Of a stretch of 64,000 bases of DNA, positions 33,761 through 43,047 are shown piece after piece. The stretch comes from KBS-96 sp964247975. GTDB taxonomy: Bacteria > Acidobacteriota > Terriglobia > Bryobacterales > Bryobacteraceae. The DNA lies in NCBI GenBank assembly GCA_964247975.1, contig CAXTWH010000001.1, positions 1 through 64,000 on the forward strand. Reading direction: 5' to 3'. The notes beneath the pieces were generated by a model. That model saw only the letters and a list, made by a program, of their open reading frames with translations. It did no database searches and had not been told where the DNA came from. A program made the translations under genes and the position numbers. How positions within the stretch are numbered: the first letter of the stretch is position 1; every line of letters begins with the position of its first letter.

Positions 33761-36212
33761 CGCGCTGGGCAGGAACGTATCCGGCCAGCGCCGCCACTGT
33801 AAAAACCAGCAGAACAGCAACAACTATCGAGGCAGGATCAGTCGGTTGAATGCCGTACAACTGCGATTGCACGTATCTCGAAACTAGCCAAGCCGCTGGA
33901 ATCGCAATCAGAATGCCTATCGCCAGCAGCATCAATACCTCCCGCATCACCAGCCACAGCACATCAAATCTGGCCGCGCCGACTGCGATTCGAATGCCGA
34001 TTTCGCGCGTTCGCCGCACCACCGTGTAAGCCATCACGCCGTATAAACCAATCGCCGCCAGCAGCGTAGCTACTACCCCGAAGCCGGAAGAAAGCGTCGC
34101 CACCAGACGTTCGGTTACTAATGAATTTTCCATTTGTTTTTCCAGCGTGATCATTTCAAATACCGGTAGATCCGCATCCAGATCGTGCATGCGGCGGCGA
34201 ATGCTGTTAAAAATCTGATCAGGATTCCGGGCAGTGCGCACGTAAGCCGCAATGCCGGTCGCGAAATCAAGCTGCTGGTAGGGGCGAAACACTTCCAACG
34301 GCACTTCGTCCCTCATGCTTTCGTATTTCGCGCCTTTCACCACGCCGATAATGGTGATGTCGGTTTTGGTGCCGGGGTCGATGCCCATTCCGATCTGGTG
34401 TCCCAATGCATTCATGCCGCCGAAGTATTTTTTGGCGAACTGCTCGTTCACAATACACACCTTCTGCGTTTTTAAGGTATCGGTCACCCGAAAATCCCGC
34501 CCGGCCAGCAATGAAATCTGAAGCGTTTTAAAATAATCCGGCGAAACGAAGTTCATGTGCGGATCCGGCAGTTCGCCGGTTCTGGGCGAATACGAATCGA
34601 TGGTCACCCACTGGTCCCATTCGTTGTCTTCCATCACCGGCACCACCGCCAGACTGGCATTCTGAACCCCGGGCAGCGTATCGAGGTTCTGTTTCAACTG
34701 TTCGTAAAACGCCTTGGTGCGCTCCGGCGTATACCCGTTCAACGTAGGGTCCACTTTAAAAGCCAGCAGGTTAGAAGTGTGGAATCCGGGGTCCAGATCT
34801 TTCAGATTTTGGAGGCTTCTGATAAACAATCCTGCGCCGATCAACAATAAGAGCGACAACGAAACTTGAGCGATCACCAGCAGTTTTCGGATTCGCGTGG
34901 AGGCTCCACCGGCGACCGCGCCCGCTTCGTCTTTCAAAGTAGTGGCAACATCGGCGCGAGTGGATTGCAGCGCGGGAATGGAGCCGAACAACAGCCCAGT
35001 AAACAGCGACAGCCCCAGCGTGAAGCCAAGAATGCGCCAATCCGGGGTGGCGGAAAGCGCCATCGGCGTTGAACTGGGCGGCAGAAAACCGAGCAGCAGA
35101 TGCACGGTCCAGATTGCCAACAACAGCCCGGCCACTCCACCGGCTATTGAAAGCATGGTGCTTTCCACCAGCAACTGCGAAACGATGCGCCATCGGCTGG
35201 AGCCAAGCGCCAGGCGCACCGCGATCTCCTTCTGCCGGGCGGTAGCGCGCACGATCAACAAATTGGCGACGTTCGCGCAGGCGATCAACAGCACCAGCGC
35301 CACCGTGACCATCAGCACCATGAGCGGCGTTGAAAATCTGCGCCGCAGTTCCGATCTTCCTTTCGCAGCCGGCAGCACGTCCATTGACATTCTGAGAAAC
35401 TGTTTTTTCATCTCCGGAGCGGCTTTCGCAAACTCCTTCTGCATCACTTCCATTTGCAGAATCTGGTGGAAAAACGGCTGAATACTGGCTTTCGCCTGTT
35501 TCACGGTAACGCCCGGCTTCATTCTGCCGAACACTGTTACCCAGCGCGAGCGCCGGTCGTTTAAATCCAGAAAACGAGTGATCTTTCCGCTCATCATCAT
35601 AGGCACGCGCACTTGCGGCGCATAACCAGGGTCGGTGCCTGAAAATGAAGGCTGGCTTACGCCAATTACCGTAAACGGAAAGCCATTGATAATCAGCTTC
35701 TGGCCCACGATGCCGGGGTTCGCCGCAAACCGGTTCTGCCAGTAGCCGTAGCTTAAAACCGCTACCGGATGCGCGCCCTGAAACTGATCATCATCGGCAG
35801 TAAACAATCGCCCAATCGCGGCTTGAACGCCCAGCACCGGAAAATAATTGCCGGAAACCAACTCGCCGGATACCCGTTCGGTGCGGCCGCCATAATTTAA
35901 GCTCATATCCGTTTCGTTGAAACAGAACATGCCGCTGAATACCGTGTTGTGATCGCGGAAATCCTGATACATCGGATATGAAATCCGGTTGCGTCCCATG
36001 TTGCTGCCGTAATGCTGGCCTTCCGCGCTGAACAGTACTAACTGTTCCGGTTGCCTTACCGGCAGCATGCGCACCAGAATCTGATCGGTTAATGTGTAAA
36101 TGGCCGTGTTCGCGCCGATGCCGAAAGCCAGCGAAAGCACCGCCACCACTACAAACAAACGGGCTTTGGCGAAAGAACGCCAGGCGAAACGGATGTCTTG
36201 AAGAAGCTGCAT
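33720..36212 (-). CDS. MacB/FtsX-type permease with two modules (acidobacterial orphan type)
   Basis: This membrane protein of about 830 residues has the layout of the duplicated orphan permeases of acidobacteria: an N-terminal membrane segment (LFVVVAVLSLAFGIGANTAI), a MacB-like periplasmic domain, three membrane segments of the first FtsX module (about 285-410, LMVTVALVLLIACANVANLL), a second periplasmic domain starting with a further membrane segment (LLVIAQVSLSLLLLIGAGLF), and a last FtsX module (VVATLLAAIGLYGVMAYTVV). No ATPase gene is adjacent. Substrate is unknown. The ATG at 36212 is used instead of the GTG at 36230. It closes the sigma factor/DUF4097 gene row. Confidence 0.9.
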   Translation of the reverse strand: MQLLQDIRFAWRSFAKARLFVVVAVLSLAFGIGANTAIYTLTDQILVRMLPVRQPEQLVLFSAEGQHYGSNMGRNRISYPMYQDFRDHNTVFSGMFCFNETDMSLNYGGRTERVSGELVSGNYFPVLGVQAAIGRLFTADDDQFQGAHPVAVLSYGYWQNRFAANPGIVGQKLIINGFPFTVIGVSQPSFSGTDPGYAPQVRVPMMMSGKITRFLDLNDRRSRWVTVFGRMKPGVTVKQAKASIQPFFHQILQMEVMQKEFAKAAPEMKKQFLRMSMDVLPAAKGRSELRRRFSTPLMVLMVTVALVLLIACANVANLLIVRATARQKEIAVRLALGSSRWRIVSQLLVESTMLSIAGGVAGLLLAIWTVHLLLGFLPPSSTPMALSATPDWRILGFTLGLSLFTGLLFGSIPALQSTRADVATTLKDEAGAVAGGASTRIRKLLVIAQVSLSLLLLIGAGLFIRSLQNLKDLDPGFHTSNLLAFKVDPTLNGYTPERTKAFYEQLKQNLDTLPGVQNASLAVVPVMEDNEWDQWVTIDSYSPRTGELPDPHMNFVSPDYFKTLQISLLAGRDFRVTDTLKTQKVCIVNEQFAKKYFGGMNALGHQIGMGIDPGTKTDITIIGVVKGAKYESMRDEVPLEVFRPYQQLDFATGIAAYVRTARNPDQIFNSIRRRMHDLDADLPVFEMITLEKQMENSLVTERLVATLSSGFGVVATLLAAIGLYGVMAYTVVRRTREIGIRIAVGAARFDVLWLVMREVLMLLAIGILIAIPAAWLVSRYVQSQLYGIQPTDPASIVVAVLLVFTVAALAGYVPAQRAMRIDPMRALRYE

Positions 36213-36229
36213 GGTTCGGAAATTCTCCA

Positions 36230-37024
36230 CTACTTGCGCTTACGGATGTAAATCTGGCCGTTGAATGAAACGAACTGGTATTCCGGGCCGCCGCCGTTGA
36301 TGCTGCCGCGTAAACTATGGTCCAAGCGCAAACGATACGTGCCATCTTTTTCGCGGCCTGCCTGCATATCTGAGCCGGCAGTAAGCTTCACATCAAAATC
36401 GCTGTAGATTTCCCCGTTATCGGTTTTCATCCGCACATTGGCTCTGGTGTCAGCCGGAAGCGTCACGTCGATTTTGCCGTTCATGGTGCTGAACGACATC
36501 GGCTTCGTTTGGTCCGCCCGGTCCAGGCTCACCACCACCGCGCCGTTTAAGGAATGCGCGATCACCGAGCCGGACACGTTTTTCATGGTGATTTTTCCGT
36601 TCAGGTTGTTGGCTTCAATCTCGCCTTCTACGCCTTCCACGTAAACGTCGCCGTTATTCATGCACTTCAATTGCAGTGATGACCGGCGCGGCACCGTAAT
36701 CACCAACTGCGAAGGCGCGCCCCACGACGTATTAATGTTTACTACGTTGTCGGATTCCACAATTTCCAAGCCGCCGGCGCTGGAGCCTAGCCGTTTCATG
36801 CCGTCGGCGCGCGGCGGTCGCGGTTCTTCGTGTTCGCCCGAACGGGATTCCACCAGAATCCCTTTCACATCCGCGCCCCGCACCGTGATTCCGCCCGATA
36901 ATAACTGGGCGTGGATACGCGGCGGTCTTGAAGGATCTTTCAACGGCACTGTTGCTTTGTCGGTTCCATCCTGCGCAAACAAAGAGCCGGCGCAGAACAT
37001 AAGAATGGTGAATGTTTTATTCAT
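36230..37024 (-). CDS. Secreted DUF4097-type protein (second of two)
   Basis: A 264-residue protein with a signal peptide (MNKTFTILMFCAGSLFAQ). The mature part is a repetitive right-handed beta structure of the DUF4097/adhesin-like kind, seen in NNGDVYVEGVEGEIEANNLN, GKITMKNVSGSVIAHSLNGA and FSTMNGKIDVTLPADT. Such proteins often lie next to sigma factor/anti-sigma genes and transport genes in acidobacteria; their function is not known. It starts four bases after the stop of the first DUF4097 gene and ends just before the permease, so all are one transcript. It is a diverged paralogue of its neighbour. Confidence 0.85.
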   Translation of the reverse strand: MNKTFTILMFCAGSLFAQDGTDKATVPLKDPSRPPRIHAQLLSGGITVRGADVKGILVESRSGEHEEPRPPRADGMKRLGSSAGGLEIVESDNVVNINTSWGAPSQLVITVPRRSSLQLKCMNNGDVYVEGVEGEIEANNLNGKITMKNVSGSVIAHSLNGAVVVSLDRADQTKPMSFSTMNGKIDVTLPADTRANVRMKTDNGEIYSDFDVKLTAGSDMQAGREKDGTYRLRLDHSLRGSINGGGPEYQFVSFNGQIYIRKRK

Positions 37025-37028
37025 TTGG

Positions 37029-37892
37029 CTACGACCCTTGCTTCAACTGGCGCAGTGTGATGCTTCCGTTCACCGTGTCGAAAGAAAGCGCCGGACCACC
37101 CTGCCCCACAACAGCATTGCGCACGCCGTGGCTGCGATAAATAAACTTGCCGTCGCGTTGTTCGGCCTGGGCGCCGGCGTTTGCTTTCAAGGTGACATCG
37201 AAATCGGCGTAAACCTGCCCATTCAGGGTTTGAAACGACAGATCCGCCGAAAGCCCCGGTTGAAAGAAAGCTTCAATGGGTCCGTTCACGCTCTTAAAAC
37301 TGCTTGCCTCCGATGGGTTCCGCGCAAAGCTGACACTAACCGGCCCGTTCACAGTATGAACGCTGCCCGAACCGGAAACATCCGCCATCTTGATGCCGCC
37401 GTTCACATTACTGATATCGAAATTGCCGTTCGTGTTTTCAATTTCAATGTTCCCGTTATTGACGCTTGACACGACCAATCTTGCATTGCGGGGCGCTTCC
37501 ACATTGATGTCGTATGTGACGTTATAGAATCGGCGGCCTTTCTCGCCATTGCAGTTCCGATGCTCGCCTTTACAACGCCAAGGCGCGTCATAATCAATTG
37601 AAACTGTTCCCGGCTCTTCCGCCATGTTGAGCTTCACTTCGCTTTTCCCTTTCCGCATATCATCGTCAGTATCGGCGCGAATAATTTTATGGGCCGACAC
37701 CCGCACCTGCGAACCTTCAACGCCTTTCACATGCACATAGCCGTCAACGTTATCGACGATCAATCGCATGGGCGGCCCGGAAAGCGTAAACGTTCGCGTG
37801 ATGGTTTCCTGGTCGCGCACGGCCCAGTGATTCCAAGACGATTCAGCCCAGCTCACAACTGCCAGCAGCATCAAACCAAACACAAGTTTCAT
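37029..37892 (-). CDS. Secreted DUF4097-type protein (first of two)
   Basis: The 287-residue protein has a signal peptide (MKLVFGLMLLAVVSWAES) and the same repeated beta-strand motif as its neighbour (VNNGNIEIENTNGNFDISNV, GSGSVHTVNGPVSVSFARN, FQTLNGQVYADFDV). A segment with CKGEHRNC adds a possible disulfide or metal loop not seen in the paralogue. It lies 11 bp downstream of the anti-sigma-like gene and 4 bp upstream of the second DUF4097 gene. Confidence 0.85.
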   Translation of the reverse strand: MKLVFGLMLLAVVSWAESSWNHWAVRDQETITRTFTLSGPPMRLIVDNVDGYVHVKGVEGSQVRVSAHKIIRADTDDDMRKGKSEVKLNMAEEPGTVSIDYDAPWRCKGEHRNCNGEKGRRFYNVTYDINVEAPRNARLVVSSVNNGNIEIENTNGNFDISNVNGGIKMADVSGSGSVHTVNGPVSVSFARNPSEASSFKSVNGPIEAFFQPGLSADLSFQTLNGQVYADFDVTLKANAGAQAEQRDGKFIYRSHGVRNAVVGQGGPALSFDTVNGSITLRQLKQGS

Positions 37893-37903
37893 TTTTCAAT
37901 CTC

Positions 37904-38695
37904 CTACTGCAAGCCGAGTTTTTGCAAGCCCCACTGCGCCCGCTGCCGCACCACTTGGTTAGCGTCCGTATCGTGCGCCAGTTTGCGGAATTCCGTTGCG
38001 GCGGAGTTATCGCGTATATGCACCAATGAATCAATCAACCCGATCTGCACCAAGGGCGAATCCTGCGCCGGAATGGAATCGGTTAATGCTTTGCGCACCC
38101 TGTCTTCACCCGCGAACCGTTCCAGCGCATCAATCGCGGAAAGCCGCACGTTCACGTTCGGATCATGGTTCAACGCGTCCAACAGCGCGGATACAACCTC
38201 GTTATCGGGACGCGCTACCCGGCTGCTCCAGGACACTCCTTCCAGCCGCGAAGTAGCTGATTGCCGTTCCAGCAGGGAAAGCGCAACGGTTTGTTGCAGT
38301 CCTTGCACTTCGGTTCGCAGCTTCGCCAGTTCAATTTCCGGAACGCGCGTATTTGGGTTGACGCGGCCTAACAGAACACCGAATAAAAACAACGCTAAGC
38401 CAGCAACAAGCTGCGGCCATAACTGGCGTTTCCACCAAGGCGCGCGCTGCCGAATGAATGGTGGACGGCTATTTTCCAGGTCGCTTAGCCGTTGATAGAA
38501 CTGCGCCCGCAATGATGCGCTCGGCTGTGCTTCGGGCAGCAAACGCAAGCCTTCCCACAGCAACCGCAGTTCTTCCATTTCCATTCGCAAGCTGGCGCTG
38601 GCACTTAGCTCTGCTTCAAGAGCAGCCTTCTCGCCCGCTGTTAACTGACCGGCCAGATATTGAGGAATCAGCAAACGGCATTCTTCATGCGTCAT
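37904..38695 (-). CDS. Anti-sigma-factor-like membrane protein with HEAT-like C terminus
   Basis: The 263-residue protein starts with a zinc-finger-like anti-sigma segment (MTHEECRLLIPQYLAGQLTA, giving only part of the usual His/Cys set), then one membrane helix (WPQLVAGLALFLFGVLLGRV, about 95-115). Residues of about 175-263 are helical repeats of the HEAT type (NVRLSAIDALERFAGEDRVR, then LVQIGLIDSLVHIRD), which would lie in the periplasm. It overlaps the end of the sigma factor gene by 11 bp. The likely role is to hold the sigma factor at the membrane and sense an envelope signal with the repeats; this is inferred from position and layout. Confidence 0.82.
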   Translation of the reverse strand: MTHEECRLLIPQYLAGQLTAGEKAALEAELSASASLRMEMEELRLLWEGLRLLPEAQPSASLRAQFYQRLSDLENSRPPFIRQRAPWWKRQLWPQLVAGLALFLFGVLLGRVNPNTRVPEIELAKLRTEVQGLQQTVALSLLERQSATSRLEGVSWSSRVARPDNEVVSALLDALNHDPNVNVRLSAIDALERFAGEDRVRKALTDSIPAQDSPLVQIGLIDSLVHIRDNSAATEFRKLAHDTDANQVVRQRAQWGLQKLGLQ

Positions 38696-39245
38696 ACAAC
38701 TTTTCTCCGCGAAGCTCACAAAACTTCTCGCGCAGTTCCTTCAACGCGCGATACACCCGAACTTTCACCGTGCCTACCTCGCATTGCAGAATGCGTCCGA
38801 TCTCTTCATAGCGAAGGTGATGAAACCGGCTCAACACCAGCACTTCCCGCTTTTCAATAGACAGTTGTTGCATCGCTTCCTGCAAAAACTGCAAATCCTG
38901 TTTGCGGGTAAAAAGTTCTTCCGGCATCGGTTCAGGACTCCTGATTTCTTCTATCGCTCCATCGTTCACTTCCGGTCGTTTCTTTTGCAGCGAATCCAGA
39001 TAAGCATTCCGGGCCATTCCATACAGCCAAACCGGAAACGAAAGCGCGGGATCATAACTTTGAGCGTATTTAAGAACACGAAAGAAAACCTCCTGCACCA
39101 GGTCTTCGCTCAACGCCCGATTGCGCGTTAAGTGCAGTAAATAACGAAACAGCGGCAGATGATAATGCTCAAACAAAACTGCCAGCGGCGCGGTGTCGCC
39201 TGCCTGCACAAGCTTCATCAACGAGCTATCGGTTTGCGTTTCCAC
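38685..39245 (-). CDS. ECF-type RNA polymerase sigma factor
   Basis: The 186-residue protein has region 2 (AVLFEHYHLPLFRYLLHLTR, LVQEVFFRVLKYAQSY) and region 4 (LSIEKREVLVLSRFHHLRYE, then IGRILQCEVGTVKVRVYRAL) of sigma-70 ECF factors. It starts at a GTG with GAGG upstream. The five genes from here to 33720 lie on one strand with overlaps or short gaps: sigma factor, anti-sigma-like protein, two DUF4097 proteins and permease. The sigma factor probably controls its own operon. Confidence 0.92.
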   Translation of the reverse strand: METQTDSSLMKLVQAGDTAPLAVLFEHYHLPLFRYLLHLTRNRALSEDLVQEVFFRVLKYAQSYDPALSFPVWLYGMARNAYLDSLQKKRPEVNDGAIEEIRSPEPMPEELFTRKQDLQFLQEAMQQLSIEKREVLVLSRFHHLRYEEIGRILQCEVGTVKVRVYRALKELREKFCELRGEKLYDA

Positions 39246-39377
39246 TCCGCCTCACCATTCAATACCGGACAAACCGCGAAAGGTTACAAGCTTCAGCTTG
39301 GTTTTCAATTGAACTTGGCCGGATCGCAGCAGGAATTGTAAAAAACTCCTGCTTCGCCGATAGAGCATCTAATTCAT

Positions 39378-40151
39378 TTGGCACCTTACAACAATATTGG
39401 AGAACCGCAGGTTGAAAAAGCAGGTACATTTTCCGCCGCTCCGCCTGCGTTCACTGCCAAGCCGATAATGCGCCAAATCTGGCGCGATCTCACCTTCATC
39501 CATTGGCGCTACGATGCTTCGCTGCTGCGCCCGCTTATTCCTCGTCAATTAGAGCTGGATTCCTGGCAAGGTGAGTGCTGGGTAGGATTAATTCCGTTCC
39601 GCATCGCCGGTTTAGCGCTGCCCCGTGGGCCGGCGATTCCCTGGCTTTCGTCTTTCCCGGAAACCAACGTTCGCACTTATGTGATCGACAGCAGCGGCCG
39701 GCGAGGGGTCTGGTTTTTTTCCCTCGATGCTGCCCGATTGTTAGGCGTGTTAACGGCCCGGATCGTTTATGGCCTTCCTTATTTCTGGGCGAAGATGTCC
39801 ATGAAGATAGACGAAACTTCCGCGCACTACCGCAGCCGCCGGATCTTTGACCGCGCCGCACAATCCGACATCAGAATCGAGATCGGCGAAACCATCACCG
39901 CGCCCGATGATCTTACCGCGTTCCTCACCGCCAGATTTTGTTTGTATGCGCAGCGCAGCGGCAGATTAGTAAAAGCGGAAATACACCATAACGCCTGGCC
40001 GCTGCAAAAGGCCCGCATTACCCACCTGCAACAGAATTTAATACAAGCTGCCGGATTGCCTGCTCCGCAGGGCGAGCCGCTGGTGCATTTTTCCCGGCGC
40101 GTGGACGTGCTGGCCGGCAAACCCGAGATCAGCGACAATAAATTACGCTAA
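39378..40151 (+). CDS. DUF2071 (YqjF-like) protein
   Basis: The 257-residue protein matches DUF2071, a family of unknown function related to acetoacetate decarboxylase-like folds. Diagnostic stretches are DLTFIHWRYDASLLRPLIPR, the GWVGLIPFRIAG-type strand (here CWVGLIPFRIAGLALPRGPA), FPETNVRTYV and GVWFFSLDAARLLGVL. The start is uncertain: a TTG at 39378 opens the frame, and the first ATG at 39468 (MRQIWRDLTF) would still keep the whole domain. It is divergent from the sigma factor gene. Confidence 0.85.
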   Translation: MAPYNNIGEPQVEKAGTFSAAPPAFTAKPIMRQIWRDLTFIHWRYDASLLRPLIPRQLELDSWQGECWVGLIPFRIAGLALPRGPAIPWLSSFPETNVRTYVIDSSGRRGVWFFSLDAARLLGVLTARIVYGLPYFWAKMSMKIDETSAHYRSRRIFDRAAQSDIRIEIGETITAPDDLTAFLTARFCLYAQRSGRLVKAEIHHNAWPLQKARITHLQQNLIQAAGLPAPQGEPLVHFSRRVDVLAGKPEISDNKLR

Positions 40152-40187
40152 AAATTCATCTGCAAATTAAAATAGAACTTATTGCAA

Positions 40188-41009
40188 ATGAATCGAAATG
40201 AATTAGTTTTTTCTTTTTTCGACCAATCCGGCGCGGGACTTGAGATCAGCCCCAGTTACAACCCGATTGTTCCAAAATCAAGCGGGCGCAATATTGAAAT
40301 CCTGGACCATGCCACGGCGGAGGAGCTGCGGCATAAATACAAAGACGATCCGCACGTGGACATTTCAAAAATCGAGGACGTGGATTACGTCTCCGGCGGC
40401 GGTTCCATCCGCGAGGTCATCGGCAAAACAAAACATTACGACTACATTCTGGCTTCGCATCTGGTGGAGCATCTGCCCGATCTTGTCGGCTTCCTCCAGG
40501 ATTGCGAGGCGCTGTTGAAAGACGACGGCGTGCTGGTGCTGGCCGTTCCCGACAAGCGGTTTTGTTTTGATGTGTTTCAACACCTCACTTCCACCGGCGA
40601 TCTGCTGCAATCGCATTTGGAAAAACGAGCGCGTCATTCGCCCGGCAAGCTGTTTGACTTCATCGGCTATCGGGCGATACGTGGTTCTTCCATCGCCTGG
40701 GATTTAGCGAACCGAGACCCGCTCGCTTATGAATTTACTCTTGAACAAGCCCAATCCTGGTTCCACACGGCGCAATCCTCAGCAGAATATATTGATATTC
40801 ACGCCTGGCGGTTCACGCCTTCCAGCTTTCGTTTAATTCTCCGCGACCTTCATCAGATCGGCGTTCTTTCTCTGCAAGAAGACAAGTTCCACGACACCAT
40901 CGCTTTTGAATTTTTTCTCAGCTTACGCCGTACGGCTCCTGGCTGCCCCTTGGATCGCCTCACGCTTGCCAAAAACGTTCTGGAAGAACAAAAAGCAGTA
41001 ACCGTTTAG
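40188..41009 (+). CDS. Class I SAM-dependent methyltransferase-like protein
   Basis: The 273-residue protein resembles methyltransferases of the glycan or nucleotide-sugar kind. Motif I is degenerate (GLEISPSYNPIVPKSSGRNI instead of a GxGxG loop), while the later part is regular: DYILASHLVEHLPDLVGFLQ and then LLKDDGVLVLAVPDKRF. The C-terminal half (WRFTPSSFRLILRDLHQIGV) is typical of methyltransferases in surface-polysaccharide clusters, but no such cluster is visible here. It begins 36 bp after the DUF2071 gene with no clear ribosome-binding site; the ATG at 40188 follows a TTG at 40182. Confidence 0.8.
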   Translation: MNRNELVFSFFDQSGAGLEISPSYNPIVPKSSGRNIEILDHATAEELRHKYKDDPHVDISKIEDVDYVSGGGSIREVIGKTKHYDYILASHLVEHLPDLVGFLQDCEALLKDDGVLVLAVPDKRFCFDVFQHLTSTGDLLQSHLEKRARHSPGKLFDFIGYRAIRGSSIAWDLANRDPLAYEFTLEQAQSWFHTAQSSAEYIDIHAWRFTPSSFRLILRDLHQIGVLSLQEDKFHDTIAFEFFLSLRRTAPGCPLDRLTLAKNVLEEQKAVTV

Positions 41010-41036
41010 CAATCAACCAAGACGAAATTTAAACCA

Positions 41037-42032
41037 TCATTTTTGTTCTGCAGTTTTGGATTGCGGCTCCTGAAATGAACGCTCCACCGTATCATGCGGA
41101 TCGGTGGAAACCGGATGATCGCGCCACAACCAGCGCATCATCTCCGGCAGTACCGTCCCGCCCATCGTGGAGCCGTGCCGGTTCATGCCCCAGGTGTAGT
41201 TCACGTCGTAGCCTTTCTCCGTCAACGCCTTCATCATGCGCACGTTCTGGTAAAACCAGTCGCGCGTTTGGTCGTAAGTTCCATCGGGACGCAAGGAGCG
41301 ATTATCATTACGCCCATCCTGCAAAAAAATGCGAATCGGTTTTTTCTCCGATTTCAAAATCAAGTCCGGATACGCATTTCCGCCGCGCAAGTTGGTAAAA
41401 CTGCCGACAATGCTTAACACCTTGCGAAACTGGTCCGGCCTCTGCCACGCCACCGTAAACGCCGCAATCGCGCCCGAACTGGCTCCTCCGATGCCGTGCG
41501 TTTCAGGATCTTTTGAGATATTGTAATCCTTGTAAAGCAGCGGCATCAGTTCATCCACAATCACGCGGGCATACCGGTCATCAAGCGTGTTGTATTCGGT
41601 AGGACGATTGGAACTCTTATCGCCCCATTCCTGCAAGCTCGCTTCCGGCTGCTCCGCCGTGCGCCCTGGGTTGATAAACACGCCGATCATCACCGGAATC
41701 TCGCGCCGGTAAATCAGATTGGCCATCACATTCTGCGCCCGCAGTTCGCCTTCAGGATTCATGAATGCCTGCCCGTCGTTGAAGATCATCAAACTCGCCG
41801 TTGTTGCCGGATTGTACTGGGCGGGTACATAAATCCAGTACGTATGCAGCGTGCCAGGGTAAGCTTGGCTGGGCAGATGAAATGGCCCTCGCATCTCTCC
41901 TTTTGGAACGCCCGGTTCTATCAGCGAATCCGGCCCCAGATGATAGTGCAGATTGGGATCTGGAGTCTGCGCGAACACCGCAGCACTGACAGACAGAATA
42001 GCCAGGAGAACACAGCGCAATATTCGTTTCAT
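41037..42032 (-). CDS. Secreted esterase-like alpha/beta hydrolase (IroE/Fes-like)
   Basis: The protein of 331 residues has a signal peptide (LRCVLLAILSVSAAVFAQ). It matches the enterochelin-esterase-like (Esterase D) family: HTYWIYVPAQYNP, IFNDGQAFM, the nucleophile elbow IGGASSGAIAAF, and a His near the end in GMNRHGSTMGGTVLPEM. The reaction is hydrolysis of an ester, perhaps of a plant-derived or siderophore-like compound; substrate is not known. DUF1080 precedes it on the same strand with 21 bp between, so both may act on a carbohydrate conjugate. Confidence 0.85.
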   Translation of the reverse strand: MKRILRCVLLAILSVSAAVFAQTPDPNLHYHLGPDSLIEPGVPKGEMRGPFHLPSQAYPGTLHTYWIYVPAQYNPATTASLMIFNDGQAFMNPEGELRAQNVMANLIYRREIPVMIGVFINPGRTAEQPEASLQEWGDKSSNRPTEYNTLDDRYARVIVDELMPLLYKDYNISKDPETHGIGGASSGAIAAFTVAWQRPDQFRKVLSIVGSFTNLRGGNAYPDLILKSEKKPIRIFLQDGRNDNRSLRPDGTYDQTRDWFYQNVRMMKALTEKGYDVNYTWGMNRHGSTMGGTVLPEMMRWLWRDHPVSTDPHDTVERSFQEPQSKTAEQK

Positions 42033-42053
42033 GTCTTATGCTCCAACAATGGT

Positions 42054-42992
42054 CTACTGCTTCGGCACCGCTACCGTGATGTTACGAAACTGCAAACCGC
42101 CGGTGTGGTCGCCTTGAATGTAAAACGAGCCCGGTTTTCCCTCGTCGGCATCAAGCGCGCCGCCGGTAATGCCTTCAATCTCTTTTCCGTCAATGGTCAG
42201 AACGCCATTTCGCGACACTGTTACGGTACGGCCCACCAGCGTCACATCAAAGCTTTCCCATTGGCCCGCCATGCGCGGCAGTTCCCGGCTCGGCGCAATC
42301 CGCCCATAAATCGAACCCATCGCGCGCTCGGCTGGTTCGGTATTGGCGGGTTCATATTCAAGCTGCAATTCGTAGCGCCCGCGTAGGTAGAAACCGCTGT
42401 TGGCTTCTTCGGGGCAGTTCACTTCAAAATGCAGCTTGAAATCCTCAAACTCGCGCGTTGATTTCAAGTTCGCGCCATGAGCTTCGTTCACCAGCAATCC
42501 GTTTTTTACCACCCAATGGCTGTTGGCCGCATTGCCGATCGGTGCCCATCCATCCAGGTTCTTCCCGTTAAACAGCGGTTCCGGATTCGTCCATGCTGAC
42601 GGTGCGCTGCGTTTCAATTCCGGCGCACGCGATCCTTCTAACTCCATAGAATCACTGCCGCGCTTTTCGGTGCCGATCAGTTTTTCCCCAATCGCCACCA
42701 GTTCCCAGATAGCTGCCGGTTTGCGACCCGAAGCCGGGGCAGCGGTAAAGCTCAGGTGCGAACCATTCACCTGAAAGTCTTTCACTAGGAACACATGGCC
42801 TCCGGTCGGTTGAAACCAGATTTCCAGGCTGTTTCCTTTCTCGGCAATGCCCAGCCAGTTGGCTTTCATGCCGGTAGGAGTTTTCACATCGAAATCCCAC
42901 CTCCCTATAAACGGATTACCGTCTACGTTTGTTTGTGAAAGTGCAGGAAAGAGACTCGCCCAGAAAACAAAACCAGCTAAAAAAGATCGCAT
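42054..42992 (-). CDS. DUF1080 (3-keto-disaccharide hydrolase-type) secreted protein
   Basis: The 312-residue protein has a signal peptide (LAGFVFWASLFPALSQ). Residues of about 40-120 form a beta domain and about 130-312 a concanavalin-like DUF1080 domain, shown by PLFNGKNLDGWAPIG, LHFEVNCPEEANSGFYLRGR and the closing GSFYIQGDHTGGLQFRNITV. Some members of DUF1080 hydrolyse 3-keto-disaccharides. It is followed by the esterase gene, and a truncated antitoxin gene lies upstream. Confidence 0.88.
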   Translation of the reverse strand: MRSFLAGFVFWASLFPALSQTNVDGNPFIGRWDFDVKTPTGMKANWLGIAEKGNSLEIWFQPTGGHVFLVKDFQVNGSHLSFTAAPASGRKPAAIWELVAIGEKLIGTEKRGSDSMELEGSRAPELKRSAPSAWTNPEPLFNGKNLDGWAPIGNAANSHWVVKNGLLVNEAHGANLKSTREFEDFKLHFEVNCPEEANSGFYLRGRYELQLEYEPANTEPAERAMGSIYGRIAPSRELPRMAGQWESFDVTLVGRTVTVSRNGVLTIDGKEIEGITGGALDADEGKPGSFYIQGDHTGGLQFRNITVAVPKQ

Positions 42993-43047
42993 TCCGGCAG
43001 CATACTACGTCGCTACTCCTATTACCGGAACATCTTTTTGGCAGAAC

